Source of the DNA: Beaufortia kweichowensis
Taxonomy: Eukaryota; Chordata; Actinopteri; Cypriniformes; Gastromyzontidae
Assembly: GCA_019155185.1 (NCBI GenBank)
Contig: CM032800.1
Location: 12,716,001-12,780,000 of the forward strand
Direction: 5' to 3'
Length of the DNA stretch: 64,000 bases
The translations under genes were made by a program, and so were the position numbers. Under the pieces are notes generated by a model. That model was not told where the DNA came from. It did not search any database and was given only the letters and a program-made list of their open reading frames with translations. Shown one piece after another: positions 12,745 to 24,149 of the stretch (its first letter is position 1; every line of letters begins with the position of its first letter).

Positions 12745-13026
12745 TTAAAGGAATAGTTCACACAAAAATAAAATTTTTGTCCATTTATTTGCCCTCATGT
12801 TGTTCAAAACCTATATATGATTCTTTTTCTGTGAAACACAAAAAAGATATTTTGAGAAATGTCTCAGTGGTTTTGTGTTTATACAGTAGAAGTCAATGAG
12901 GGTCAGTGTTGTTTGGTTACCAACATTCTTCAAAATATCTTTCTTTGTGTTCTGCAGGAAGAAAGAAAGTCATACAGGTTTGTAATGACAAAAGAATTTT
13001 CATTTTTGGGTGAACTATCCCTTTAA
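12745..13026. mobile_element. Foldback MITE flanked by TTAA, intact copy
   Basis: The element starts TTAA AGGAATAGTTCACACAAA and ends with GGGTGAACTATCCCT TTAA. Its inverted terminal repeats are near-perfect and a TTAA lies at each edge, which suggests a piggyBac-type TTAA target. It is 282 bases with no coding capacity. Interior sequence (AAACACAAAAAAGATATTTT, GTCAATGAGGGTCAGTGTTG, GAAAGTCATACAGGTTTG) recurs at five other sites in the window. Confidence 0.8.
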
Positions 13027-13380
13027 GCACACATTTACTGTGTTTTTTCGTAAGCAAAACTAAATCGAATTAATTCAATAAGTGCTTCCCTAAGTGTTTT
13101 AGTTTACTAAAAATATCCAAGTCGACTGTTTAGGAACAGCAGACTGAACAGCAGTGCTGTAAAAGTATTTTAATACTGTGTTCCTCCCACATCGACAGCA
13201 GCATGCGCATCCAGTAATTATTAACAATACAGAAAGACATGAAAATCAATAAAACTCATCTGAATAAGAACTTATTCTTTGTTTGCAGTCCTACAGTATG
13301 CCTATAGCATATGATTAAACTGAGAAGGATGAAAACGTGTAGAGGCTGGTCTTTCTCACAACAGAAGTGACAAGGAGGGA

Positions 13381-13436
13381 GGGAGAGCGAGAGAGAGAGC
13401 GAGAGAGAGAGAGAGCGAGAGCGAGAGAGCGAGAGA
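13381..13436. repeat. (GA)n microsatellite, interrupted
   Basis: A GAGAGC/GAGAGA tract of about 55 bases with periodic C interruptions. Confidence 0.9.
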
Positions 13437-14277
13437 CACCCACAGAGTCAGGGTGGTTTGTTATGAGAACAACACCATCTTTGCTTTCCTGCATCAAAGA
13501 AGATCAACAGAGAAGGTGCTTTGACTAGGCACACACACACAACAAACATGCAAAGAACACATACGCACCAACAAACAGACATAGTCACGCATTATGATAT
13601 GACCACTTGACACACTTATTTCTTCCTGGCTTTCAGTATCATCTCAGATACAGACACACTTAGATATCACTGTCTCGGTTGTCGGGCAGTTCCACAGGTG
13701 CACATCTGCTATTAGTGTGGTTTACTGTAACTGCACTAGGCTGTGAAACTTCCATTTCTCACTGAAGGGCAAATGAGATGCTCTGAACACATTTGCAGGG
13801 CAGACACGTGTGTGCATTTTCTCTCCTGGAAGGGCCAGGTGTTGATTTCAGATTCCCCTTGAAATGTGTCCTTTGTCTTGCCCTATGCTTTTCTTTTTTT
13901 AGGAATTCATTTTGATTAAAAAGATGTCGGAGGTGCGACCGGGGCTGATGTCACGAAGGTAGAAAGGCGGAGCCTGGCTCCTCCCTTTCAATGTGTCATA
14001 TCCAAATTGAATTTGTTAATACAGAGGTAATATTTATTACCCTTGAAGGTAGCCACATAGAAAATCAAGATGGACAGTCTATAAGCATGCACAACCTTCG
14101 TGTCCTCTATCCGTTCTGTCCCTTCCCACGATTCTCCAGAGAAAGCTTCGCTTGAACGCACATGCCAGCAAAGTAAATGTGAACTACTGAAGAGGAGAGA
14201 TCAGCTTTTGGAGAAAGTGGGGGGAACTGATTGTGCTTTACACGGATAACAGACATGCCATCTTTTCTATTTCCCCT

Positions 14278-14452
<175 letters not shown>

Positions 14453-15668
14453 AATTTACTTGAATACAGTTGGTCAGGATCATGCAGGGCAAGCTGGGGG
14501 TGTGGATTGGGAAAACACAGCAAAGATGCCAGACAGGAAGAGCACATTGTCACATGTGATCAGTTCGGCTGGGCCTCGGGGCCATCAACATCTCAGAAAC
14601 TTGCATCAGAGCTTTTGGAGCACAAAGTCACCTTCATCACCATTCAAATCATCCAAAAAACCCAGTTCAATTTCTCCTAGACTAAAACAAGCTGTCGGTT
14701 CTGTTAGAGCTTTTCATGTTTTGTCTACGTGACGGATGGGAATTTATTAGGAGGACGGTGGGATACGAGACTGTTTGATGCCTGTCCGTTAAGCAGGTGT
14801 GGTTGGCGCATTGGTAACCGAGCGTCTGTGAACTTCAGACAGGTCTTCAGCTTTGAAACGCCATACATCTTAATTCCAAGGCTTTCTCAAGGTTGTCATT
14901 GGTCATTAGGACATGCAACCCGTTTTCAACTCCGTGCTATTCAAACTAGAAAGAGCTATTTGTTTTGACAACGCCATCTGTGTAAATCACTTTCTATCTA
15001 TTTTTCTACCCCTGTCAATAATTATGACAGGCTCCATTTACTTCTGGCTCCCATTCTCACTTCTCTCTTTGATCACACCGCATCAATAAAGAACAGCACA
15101 TGCCGCGTGTGAAATCAGACCAAGCCCATGTCAAAGAACAATAGGATGACCCCATCATAGCAGGTTCACATCTGTGGGAACGCACATATGGAGCAAAACA
15201 GCTGTCCGGCCACAGACGGGACATACTTCAATAGCTGCACGATGCTGTTTTTCACTGGGGTATGAAAAGCCTTATGCTGGTGTGTGCCACTAAACAGCAG
15301 AACAAACTGTATCGAGTGCCTCGAAATTGGGCAGAGAGCCTTGTGTTTAAAAAAACATCCACTGAAGATAATAGCGAGTACAGCAAATAAGCTTAACAAA
15401 GACGTTCTGCAGGGGTTTAAGCACAAGAAAATAAGTGATGTTCCCTCTAAAGTCCATGTTTATTCTTTTCAAATGTTCCTGGGGTCATGAAGGGAGGACA
15501 ATTCTGGTGTGACCTCACACACCATCACGTAAAATAAATCTGTTAGTCTGTAATAGGCTGGACAAGAATTTCCCTCATTTTTATTTGATACTGAATCAAT
15601 ATATAGACAATTCCATTGTATTTATTACCAATATATTTAAAATATATAGTTTTACAATACTGTACAAC

Positions 15669-15954
15669 AAGGTGCTATTCGTTAACATTAGTAAATGAAT
15701 TAGCTAACATTAGCTAACAATAAACAATTTAGTTTTCAGCATTTATTAATTATTGCTAATATTAGTTTATGACGATACAGATATTGATGTTAGTTCATGG
15801 TGCATTCATTAAATGTTAACAGTGACAACGTTTGATTTTAATAATGTATTAGTAAATGCTAAAATTACCATAAACTACCATTAATAAATGCTGTATTAGT
15901 ATTGTTAGTTCATTTTAACTAATGCATTAATTGATTGTTAACAAATAACACCTT
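15669..15954. mobile_element. MITE with AAGGTGYTATT termini
   Basis: The left end AAGGTGCTATTCGTTAACAT and the reverse complement of the right end AAGGTGTTATTTGTTAACAA are near-identical terminal repeats. The interior is a run of TTAGTAAATG / CATTTATTAA words typical of a widespread cyprinid element. 286 bases, no open frame. Confidence 0.75.
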
Positions 15955-16009
15955 ATTGTGAAGTGTTACCAATATATCTTTTCATAGTTTGATAAAACCC
16001 CTGTTGCTG

Positions 16010-16310
16010 AAGTCCGGAGTTAAAAAAAAGTAAATGCAAGTTATCTTTTTTAAGAATGGAAATATTCATGCATTTTTATGTGACAAAAAAGAAACATGTT
16101 TTTGAGAGGCAACATACATTCAAGGATTTCTGTGAATTAAAATACACAAATCAGAAGCAATAATACCCAACAAATTGAGAAAAGATGACTCTAACATAAA
16201 ATAGAAAATAAAATAGTTATTTTTATTTTCATTTATGAAGAATATGGACTGTTATCAATGTGACAATTCTGAAAACAGCACTTCATCTGACTTCGAAAAA
16301 TAATGCTTTA
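16010..16310. repeat. Dispersed AT-rich repeat, copy 2, beside exon 7
   Basis: Shares TTTGAGAGGCAACAT-like, TTTCTGTGAATTAAAAT, GAGAAAAGATGACTCT and GTGACAATTCT words in the same order as 54880-55260. It ends roughly 45 bases from the donor of TSNARE1 exon 7. Confidence 0.6.
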
Positions 16311-16355
16311 AACATAAAAAAAGCTTTAAAAAAAGTTTGGCTACTGATGTCATAC

Positions 16356-16511
16356 CTCAATCTGAAGCAGTGCTTCTTCTCTCTGCCTCAGGATCTCCAC
16401 ATCTTCCTCACTGATCTCTGACAGGAACGCTTGCCCATCGCTCTCCGCGTTTTCCCCCGCCCCGAACAACGGCCCCTCCTCAAGAAGTTCACTGTAAGGA
16501 GTCTGTAGGCT
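16356..16511 (-). CDS. tsnare1: TSNARE1 coding exon 7 (acidic linker and SNARE motif start)
   Basis: Fifty-two codons, residues 153-204, phase 0 at both ends; the longest coding exon here. An acidic Ser/Glu/Gly-rich linker (SLQTPYSELLEEGPLFG...) leads to SEISEEDVEILRQREEALLQ, the start of the Qa-SNARE helix (syntaxin 7/12: T..DLE.I.ERE.AI.QLE). The exon is GC-richer than its flanks. The acceptor AG directly precedes AGCCTACAG, and the donor is TGAG|gtatga. A dispersed AT-rich repeat ends a few tens of bases past the donor on the intron side. Confidence 0.93.
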
Positions 16512-18654
16512 CTAGACACATATACACAAACACACACAAAGAGTTTTCACTACACTAGTTCTGAGAATTACATACATTATATAAAACTTCTAAATATTGC
16601 AACTGTACACTGACGTTAAACTTGAAGTCCAAGTTGTATTTAAAAATGACGAGTTACACTCGTACACTTGTTAACTTTCTTGGAGATCAATATGTAAACA
16701 TCTTACATAATGGCAACACACAATTTCACGATTGCGGAAAGAAGAAAATAAAACATAATGATAATGACTCGCCAACTATTTCAGCAAAGGAAGAGTCTGC
16801 CGTCTTTGTTAGTCATTTAGGTTGAACTATCCCTCAGCCTGAAGGCTCAGAAGGTGGGAGTCGGTCACTTAGAGAGAAGAACATTGATCTGCTAATTTCT
16901 CAGATTGCATATGCATGACATCGATAAAGGCCCGAGGCAGGCTATTATATTTTGCAATGTGCCGGATGACTCATTGTTCCCTTGCAGAATTAGCACATCC
17001 TATACATCTCGGTCCACCTCGAGAACATCATCTCTTTTGTAATGCTGTTGTCATCCCACGCGGTCAGGATTCCATCGTCTAGGTCATAGAGTGGCTTGTG
17101 TTTGGGAGGATTTTATCATCTATTGACAAGAACATAAATGATGCCTTAAACCGTATGCATGCTTGCATAATTTGTCCTGAAATGTAGTTGTAGTTGTGTC
17201 TATTTGACGTTCAACTGAATTTGAATGCAACTTATTAAAAAAACAACAACATGCTTTTATGGCCATATAAAATAAACTTTGGTTTACACTTTTCTCAGAT
17301 GGCCAGGGATGCTGAAATCACCAATAATTCTGTGTAAAAAAAAAAACAAGATGGGTCTCATGAAATAAACAAATCTTAATGACATTATGTGACAGGATCA
17401 AGCTGACTCATTCAAGATGGGATATTCTCAATGTAGAAAGTTTATTCATAAATGTTTCACTAATCTAAATCTCTGCAGGAAATAAGTGCTATTATGTAAT
17501 ATACCAATGATTAGAAGTCCTCCGCCATATCGCAGACAGTGGCTTTGTTGAACTTTGTTCAAACTTTGTTTGATCAAATAGGAGTCGGCACTTATGAAAC
17601 TGCAACAACTATATTTTGTTTTGAGGGCTTGTGTATGAGAGACTGTTTAATTACAGCAAAGAACAAGCTACAGTATAAAACATCACATTTTTGGGGGGCA
17701 TTTTTCCACCAATCAATCAGAAAAAAAGCATCTTAACCCTACCATGTCTCTCTGCTAGATTTAAAGACAAGTCACAGACTACGTCTAAAGTTTTTCTTTG
17801 TCTGAAGTCCAAAATATTTTTTGCAGTTAACTGCAAGGCTCCATGTTTGAACAGTTAGTCAAATAGCTAAAACATAAAAAAATCAGTATGCCTATAATTC
17901 TGTAAAAATGCTATTTTAATTTCTAGGATAAACGCCCTAGGCTCTAGGTTAAATTCCCACAATTGTAGGCGATTAGTGCCGCTCTGGTAATCATGAATGG
18001 AAATATCAAACTTTTAATAACATTTATGTTTATTTTGCATATGATGTTTATTAACACAAGTTTTAATTTCATGTTTTTTCCCAAAGGCAAAAATTAACAT
18101 GTGCTCCCTTGAGTGTACAAACAACATAATTCTAATGTCAACATAAAACTGGTCCAATTTATACTGTATGTACGGCACGACAAAAAAACTGACACTGGAA
18201 CAGTTGCAATGTGAGAGTAACCCAAGAACCTAATCTGTATAACATATGTGATACTGCATAAATATAAAACAATTATATATAAAAAAAACTTTACACATAA
18301 ACAATAAAGCTATGCAAGACATACAGCACAGATATAAATTCCACTTTCATACAAACGGATACATTTACATTTAGGCATTTAGCTTACATGTAAATGTAAA
18401 TGTAATTTATTTAACGAAAGCTACAATAAAGTCCTCAGAGTTGCAGGTGGCTAAAACCTTGAACATGAGGCTCATTGTGATCAAAGAAACAACATTTTAT
18501 TTACTCCCTCTCTATAAACACATTTTTGTAGGTGTTAAAAAAAAAATGTGTGAAAGCAAAGCAAACCAAACCTGAAAGAAAGAGCAACATTGTAATAATA
18601 TACAGTAGACCTTATTTATATTCATTTATATTCCTAAAATTGGGTTTTTATTCA

Positions 18655-18722
18655 TCACAATCTATTGAACCCATGACCTTTGCACTACTAACACAATGCC
18701 CTGTCAATCGAGCGCCAGGGGT
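18655..18722 (-). repeat. tRNA-derived SINE head fragment
   Basis: On the minus strand this reads as a degenerate tRNA-like box B region, AAAGGTCATGGGTTCAAT, preceded by GCATTGTGTTAGTAGTGC. It resembles the SINEs at 45325-45461 and 57745-57872. A tail-like TAAATGCCTAAATGTAAATG sits at 18361-18385 in the same orientation. Confidence 0.55.
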
Positions 18723-19567
18723 TTAAAAAGGCATTGCTTGTATTCTTTTTTGTCAACTCAGAGATTTTTATTACATAAGATTTGTCAAAAGTACTCTAAT
18801 AAAGTCTATAGCGCTGTGATGTATCTGTTCATAATAGCGATTTCCAGTGCTGATAGCAGCCTGTTGTTCTCTCTTTGAACTCAGACAAATACAGCTCAGG
18901 CAAAACATGCCGATCAAACAACTTTTTAATAATGTCTAACTCTTGACTAACAACTCGGCATGTTATTTGTTTTGGCTGCGTTTGTAGTGCTCATATGGGA
19001 ACTACACATCCGGTTTGATTGCTCTTGTCGGATGTTTCCAGAGGGATTGCGAGAGGAGATGAGAAGATCAGAGACATAGCCACAGGTGACAGAGTCTCAC
19101 ATAAAGCAACATCTCCAGAGAGTATCAGGAGGAAAAAGAACAGAATAAAAGTGGATTCTAATAGACCAGAGACTGTTAGACAGGACAGTGTATGTACGTA
19201 TCATTGTCACAAACTATCTGAGTCAATCTCAGCTGCTGTTATACACTGCAGGTAATATAGAAAACAATTCCTATCATTCAGACTGTACTTATCAATCATC
19301 GGGACATCCTTGAAAGCATCTTGGGTGAACTGAAAATTGAAGTTTTGATGGAAGTTGAAAAATGTCTGGCATCAGAAAGATGACACATTTTTAGGTTTAA
19401 GTGTGGTTTGTCAATTGAAACTCTTCACAAGAGATTAAACTTCCATTGGTGGCAATTTTCAAAGTTTCTTGTTTCTTCTTTCAAAGCCCTATTTTGTCTC
19501 TGTGAAAGAGAAGCTAAACCAAATATGAGATTTCAGCTGTTAAGAAACAAGCCTCGAATTTACTAAT

Positions 19568-19612
19568 TAGTCATCCAGCAGATGCTTTTATAAGTAAACT
19601 TACAGTCTTCTC
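19568..19612 (-). repeat. SINE/LINE tail fragment
   Basis: The minus strand reads CTGTAAGTTTACTTATAAAA then GCATCTGCTGG, a degraded form of the GTAAGTCGCTTTGGATAAAA tail seen at 53073-53118. Confidence 0.45.
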
Positions 19613-19847
19613 CATCAGTCCACTCCCACACGAGAAACTCACAATAGCACTCACCAAAATATCAGCATGGTAACATTTGAACCTTATCTTGGAGGATTCT
19701 TGGAGAAGTCTTATTTATGATCACCATATGTTTGAGTGACGCAGAAGACCAAAAGATATATTAAAATATATGATGTAAACAAGGTTTGTGTGTGTTATGA
19801 TGTGTACATACAATCACACAAAGATGTACAGTAAATAGACATGTGCA

Positions 19848-20382
19848 TACAATACTAGTCAAAAGTTTAAACACAACTGACAAAAATGTTTTACAGAATC
19901 TTAAAAATCTTTTACTCTGAAGGTGTTTTACTTTTACTCTAATGTTTGAAATTACATTTGAAGACAAAAATAAAATTGTGCCTTCAAATATAATTGTACA
20001 TATACATTTCTGTCATTAGAAAACTACCATTTTATTTTAATGGATTACTTGGAGCAAATAATGAATAAAAAGCAGTCAGTAAGAGTCCAGCATATATAGA
20101 AATTCCTGTTTAAAAAAACTTTCCAGATTGAGACCTCAAGAAGCTGGATGATAAAATATCAAGAGTATGATTTTACAAATTCTAGACAAAGGGTGACTAT
20201 TTTTAAAGATGCTAAAATATAACATAGGTGTTCATTTATATTGAATGCTTTTAGTGACAACATAATTCCTACAGTTACAACTGTGTTATTTCATGGTTTT
20301 GATAAGTTTACTACTATTGTAAAATGAGGAAAAATCTAAACAACAGTGAGTAAGTGTTTCCAAACTTTTGACTGGTACTGTA
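19848..20382 (-). mobile_element. Complete Tc1-like MITE (535 bp)
   Basis: The right end reads, on the minus strand, TACAGTACCAGTCAAAAGTT. The left end reads TACAATACTAGTCAAAAGTT on the plus strand. These are diverged inverted terminal repeats of Tc1/mariner type, starting with TA. No transposase coding sequence lies between them, so it is non-autonomous. The other copies are at 57-~510, 21590-21792 and 38656-39128. Confidence 0.8.
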
Positions 20383-20394
20383 TACCAACTTATA

Positions 20395-20625
20395 TAGACC
20401 ATTTCACAAGATGTAAACAACACTGGTCCAGAAGCACTTCCTGTTTTAGTTTTTTTGTATTTCTACAAATCTGTATTTTTGTATTTTACATCTTAAAGAT
20501 GTTTGTTAAACATTTTGATTCCATTGTAAATGTTCTGTTGGTTGTATTTTGTTCTGACATTAGTGTAGTGTTCAGACAGGAAGTGCTTCTGGACCAGTGC
20601 TGTTTACATCTTGTGAAATGGTCTA
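20395..20625. mobile_element. MITE with ~48-bp terminal inverted repeats, copy 1
   Basis: The left arm TAGACCATTTCACAAGATGT... through GGTCCAGAAGCACTTCCTG is matched almost exactly by the right arm CAGGAAGTGCTTCTGGACC... through TGTGAAATGGTCTA. 231 bases in all, with no coding capacity. It begins only 12 bases after the Tc1-like MITE. A second copy is at 53372-53592. Confidence 0.8.
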
Positions 20626-20782
20626 TACTGTATAGAACGTGTCCGGATAACATTAAAGACTTAAAATGAAAAGGATCACAAAATAAGGAAAAAAATGTGT
20701 ATTCAGTGTCATTTGGCGTCGCACAGATAAATAAGTATTTTTTCTTTGTGTTAGTGTGTTAACATATTACAGAAATGTATTT

Positions 20783-20885
20783 CCTGTAGTGATCTGGGGT
20801 TAGATGTCTTGCTCAACGATTTAAACTTCTCATGTGGTTTAAACCGGCAATTATTCTGGTTACCAGTCCAGATCTAACCCACACC
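20783..20885 (-). repeat. tRNA-derived SINE fragment
   Basis: The minus strand reads GGTTAGATCTGGACTGGTAA, a tRNA-like head, then GTTTAAACCACATGAG and TTGAGCAAGACATCTAACCC. This is the head-plus-body order of a common fish SINE whose body recurs at 57078-57245 (GGCAAGGCACCTAACCCCAG). Confidence 0.6.
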
Positions 20886-21158
20886 ACCTCGCTGTTGACC
20901 TGCAAAGCTGCTCATCACAAACACAGCCATTTCAAGCAAACACACAGAACATGGGCACGGGTCTATAAATGACAGGCTGCTGTGTGAGTCAATATCTGAC
21001 CTGCACATCAAATGGTGAGGAAGAGCATCAAAGAGCTTCATTCCGCATGCAATCACACACTCTTTATGTTACTGTCACGGGGACGTCGCAGACCTTGTGA
21101 AAGAACAAAGAGGAAGAAGTAGACTCGCTCTGGACTCCCAGATATTGAAGGCACTCAC

Positions 21159-21215
21159 CTGCTTCCTGTCCTTTTGTGCTGGAGGAAGCAAGGCCCTTGA
21201 ACGATCTGCAATTTT
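21159..21215 (-). CDS. tsnare1: TSNARE1 coding exon 6 (Habc-linker)
   Basis: Nineteen codons, residues 134-152, phase 0 at both ends. The translation is KIADRSRALLPPAQKDRKQ. The KIA..SRALLP core is distinctive for TSNARE1 within the syntaxin-like family and is the strongest single reason for the gene name. It marks the end of the last N-terminal helix and the start of the flexible linker. The acceptor is TTATTTCTGACAG and the donor is GCAG|gtgagt. Confidence 0.93.
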
Positions 21216-22040
21216 CTGTCAGAAATAAGAAAAAAAATCACATGAATATGCAAATGGGGGCAGGCACGAGGAGAACTTCAGTGCAGTCTTTCTCACAGCT
21301 TTAAATTATTTCCAGTGAAATCCAGTACGGCGTGGTGTCTCTTGACTACTTTCAAAGCATCAGAGTAACAAATCCTATGTTCTAAGTTTTGTTCTAATTA
21401 TTAGATATGTTAGATAACCGGTTACAACAACAACAAATTAACATATTATGACAAGATCCTGGTTTAAAACACAACTAATGTCTGTATTCGCCACCTCTGC
21501 AGCTTTTGGCTGCGGAGTGTCATATTAAATCTATACTAAATATTGTATTTCAATGTTTGAATATAATAAATAAAATAAAATATAATCTTTTTGCAAAAGA
21601 TTTTGCAAATTGGTGACTCCTCCTGAAGATGCAGAAATATAACAGTGTTCATTTGTTTTGGATGCTTTTAGTCATAACATAATTACCACAGTTACATTAG
21701 TGTTATTTTGTGGTTTTAATGAGTTTACTGCTACTCTAAAATGAGAAATGTGAAAATCTAGTGTTTCCAGACTTCCAGACTAGGACTGCATATATTAAAT
21801 TAAATTTTATACAAAATGAACAGAACATAATGGAGTTCATACAGTATTTAGGTTGACAATTAACACTTTTTATGCACTTTCTTATACCCACCCGACACTG
21901 ACAAAGCAATTGAGCTCTAATTTGTATTCACAGATGTGGCTGTTACTGTACCTGCCGTATCTGTTACTGTATCTGTTGTGAAACCTCTGACATATGTAAG
22001 CATGTGTTATTGTGTGAACAAGAATGAATTTCACGTATAC
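21216..22040 (-). other. TSNARE1 intron 5
   Basis: An 825-base intron. Its only recognised content is a partial Tc1-like MITE at 21590-21792. Intron 4 (22116-22305, 190 bases) holds nothing notable. Confidence 0.7.
21590..21792 (-). mobile_element. Tc1-like MITE, partial copy
   Basis: One end only. GGATGCTTTTAGTCATAACA, TTTGTGGTTTTAATGAGTTT and a degenerate terminal repeat (CTTCCAGACTAGGACTGCAT) match the right half of 19848-20382. The other half is missing. Confidence 0.65.
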
Positions 22041-22115
22041 CTTCTGCAGGTCTCCATATCGCTGCACAGCATCTGACAGCTCGGTTTTGAGTCTCGTCAA
22101 ACGAAGCCTGTCTTG
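22041..22115 (-). CDS. tsnare1: TSNARE1 coding exon 5 (Habc helix Hc)
   Basis: Exactly 25 codons, residues 109-133, phase 0 at both ends. The translation begins QDRLRLTRLKTELSDAVQRY and ends GDLQK. It is a basic-acidic amphipathic helix equivalent to Hc of syntaxin 7/12 (Q..RL....L...F..A....Q) and close to the human TSNARE1 segment RL.LDRLKTQLSDAIQ.YG. The acceptor is TTTTTCAACAG and the donor is GAAG|gtatac, a non-consensus but normal GT donor. Confidence 0.92.
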
Positions 22116-22305
22116 CTGTTGAAAAAGATTGAACACATCACTATGACATATTTCTGCTGTCAATGCACATTATTTCATATCCATTAGATTATTTTACAAG
22201 TGACAGTTACAAATGGACTGATATCCAAATATAAAACAGCACGTTTTTAGAACAGCGAAATGAGACTAAAAGTTCAAAGTTCAAAGGACACAGAGATGAC
22301 TTTAC

Positions 22306-22396
22306 CCGTGAGGATCCGCTGATGATGTCACTGAGCTGCTTAACGAGTTGACTTGTGCTTGTTATGACTTTATTGGTTTGCTGTTGTGTGGAATGT
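22306..22396 (-). CDS. tsnare1: TSNARE1 coding exon 4 (Habc helix)
   Basis: Thirty full codons after the split Leu-78, covering residues 79-108. The helix HSTQQQTNKVITSTSQLVKQ is followed by LSDIISGSSR. The H..QQ.TNK motif is the conserved syntaxin 7/12/TSNARE1 signature (QH.TN in syntaxins, H.AQQETNK in human TSNARE1). The acceptor is CTCCCTTTCAG and the donor is ACGG|gtaaag, phase 0 out. It is separated from exon 5 by only 190 bases. Confidence 0.92.
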
Positions 22397-23079
22397 CTGA
22401 AAGGGAGAAACAGAGGAAAAAAAGAGAAGGAAAGAAATAAATAGGTGATCATGCTTTACTGCAGAAGACGATTCGAAATGGGACAGGCACTATCCCAAGG
22501 TGCATTGCTCTTCAAGCCAGGCTAGGTTTACAGCCCTATTGAAAGGATTAGGCTCAACCAATTAAGTAAATCAATATTAATGACTGTGCGACAGAGGCAC
22601 AGCTTTGTGCAGTGATGGACTGTGTGTCTGGGCTGCAGAGCTCAGCTGATGTCAGGCAGGCTTTACGCTCCAGGCAGGAGTCAATCTGCTGCCTCGGAGG
22701 AAAAGCAAAGGATTAGATGTTGTGTACCGAGACAGCAAATCAAATGGTGGAAGGGTAGCGCAGCACAAAGAAAGGGAATACACTTAATTTGCTGTTCTTC
22801 ATGCATCAGCAGAGCGAATGAAATCCAGACTATATCATTCAGGTTTATGAATGGCGATATTTATGATCAAAGGAATAGAAGAGGGGAGAGGAAACGCGGA
22901 GCACAGGTATACATTTAGGCTGGGCTTATGGGGCTTTTGTGTATGTCTATTTATTTTTGTCACTAACCCTAACTAAATGTATTCAAATCTGCAGTTGTGC
23001 TCTTTAAATCAGATATATTTTTGATTTCACACAAAGCACATTGTCATTTCTTTTGGCACAGAAGTAGAAAAAATTATAT

Positions 23080-23420
23080 TCTGGATAGTTTACAAACATA
23101 TATGCTGTATACATACAGTAAAAAGATAATAAATATTAACAAGATGTGGCAGTGCTATTATTACAAATAGAAAAAACAACAACAGAAGTTCCACCTGCCA
23201 GTAAAATGAACCAATCAACAAATCTTCATAAAAAGAAACAGAAGTTATGATACAGGTGTTAATGTCAGGTGTAATTGCTGGCTGGAAATGTATTATTTAA
23301 TTGTGATTTTAGTCAGATTTCAGGTTTTTACCGTTTAAGCTGATAGGACTGTGGTCTTGCCATCACTAAAATAGTAGCCAGCAAGGGTTGTAAACATGGT
23401 CGTTGAATGGCCAACTTCTC
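23080..23420. repeat. Dispersed repeat, copy 1 (shared with 31690-32020)
   Basis: TTAACAAGATG at the left, then GGACTGTGGTCTTGCC and GTTGTAAACATGGTCG at the right, appear in the same order at 31690-32020 (TTAACAAGATG, GGACTGTCGTCTTGC, GTTGCAAACATGGCGG). The middle sections are diverged. Confidence 0.45.
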
Positions 23421-24149
23421 TAAAAGGGACTTTGATACATATGATAAATATGAGGAAAAACAAACATTAGCATTTTCAGTTTTTGCTCAACTTTTTTTAA
23501 AATAAAATAATGCTATCATACTCCAAAACTACATATTCAAAACACAGTATGTAATGTTAAAACAAACACGTGCAACTTTTTTCTTTTTGGGCATCTGAGG
23601 ATAAGACAAAGTTGTTTTTTTTGTCCCAGTAACATTTCAATATTAACTAACCTAAAAAAACAACACCTTAAACATGTAAAACACTAACGTAAGTGTATAA
23701 TATTCTAATATATCCTCAACTGAAGGTCCACTAAGAGCCACAGAGATCTGGACTAAGCTCTGAATCTAACCCAGCAACCCTAAAACAGACTGACGAAAGT
23801 TTGTCTTCAACAAGCAGAAAAGGAAGTAAGAAGAGAGAAAAGAAAGTGAGCGCATTAGAGACAATCTTGAGCTTGTCTATATGTTATTTGCTGTGCTGCG
23901 CTGGGCTGGGTGGTAGATGGAGAGAAAAAGGGGCCAGCAGGTCAGAAGCTGCTGAACAAATATAATCTCCTGATAGAAATGCAGTTTTCTCTTCAGGCAG
24001 AGCGAGGAGTTTGGATAAGGCCATTGATTTAGTGTCTGTGCCCCGCACTGTCTGATCCTTGCCTTGAAAACCCAAACCAGGACAGCCGGTCAGAGTGTCT
24101 TCTGTTCCCCAGAGATACGCGGTACAGAGCACAGAGCCCACCACACACT

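Larger units (their letters stand above)
16512..21158 (-). other. TSNARE1 intron 6
   Basis: A 4.6 kb intron with SINE fragments (18361-18385, 18655-18722, 19568-19612, 20783-20885), a complete Tc1-like MITE (19848-20382) and a long-TIR MITE (20395-20625). The stretch 16512-18350 shows no recognised feature. The open frame at 19019-19255 has no recognisable similarity. Confidence 0.6.

Noticed and set aside
14720..14950. Possible SINE head (TGTGGTTGGCGCATTGGTAA)
   Set aside because: One short tRNA-like word without a matching B-box or tail; too weak to annotate.
19848..20382. Possible autonomous Tc1/mariner transposon
   Set aside because: Only 535 bases between the terminal repeats and no transposase frame. 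The same holds for the other copies.
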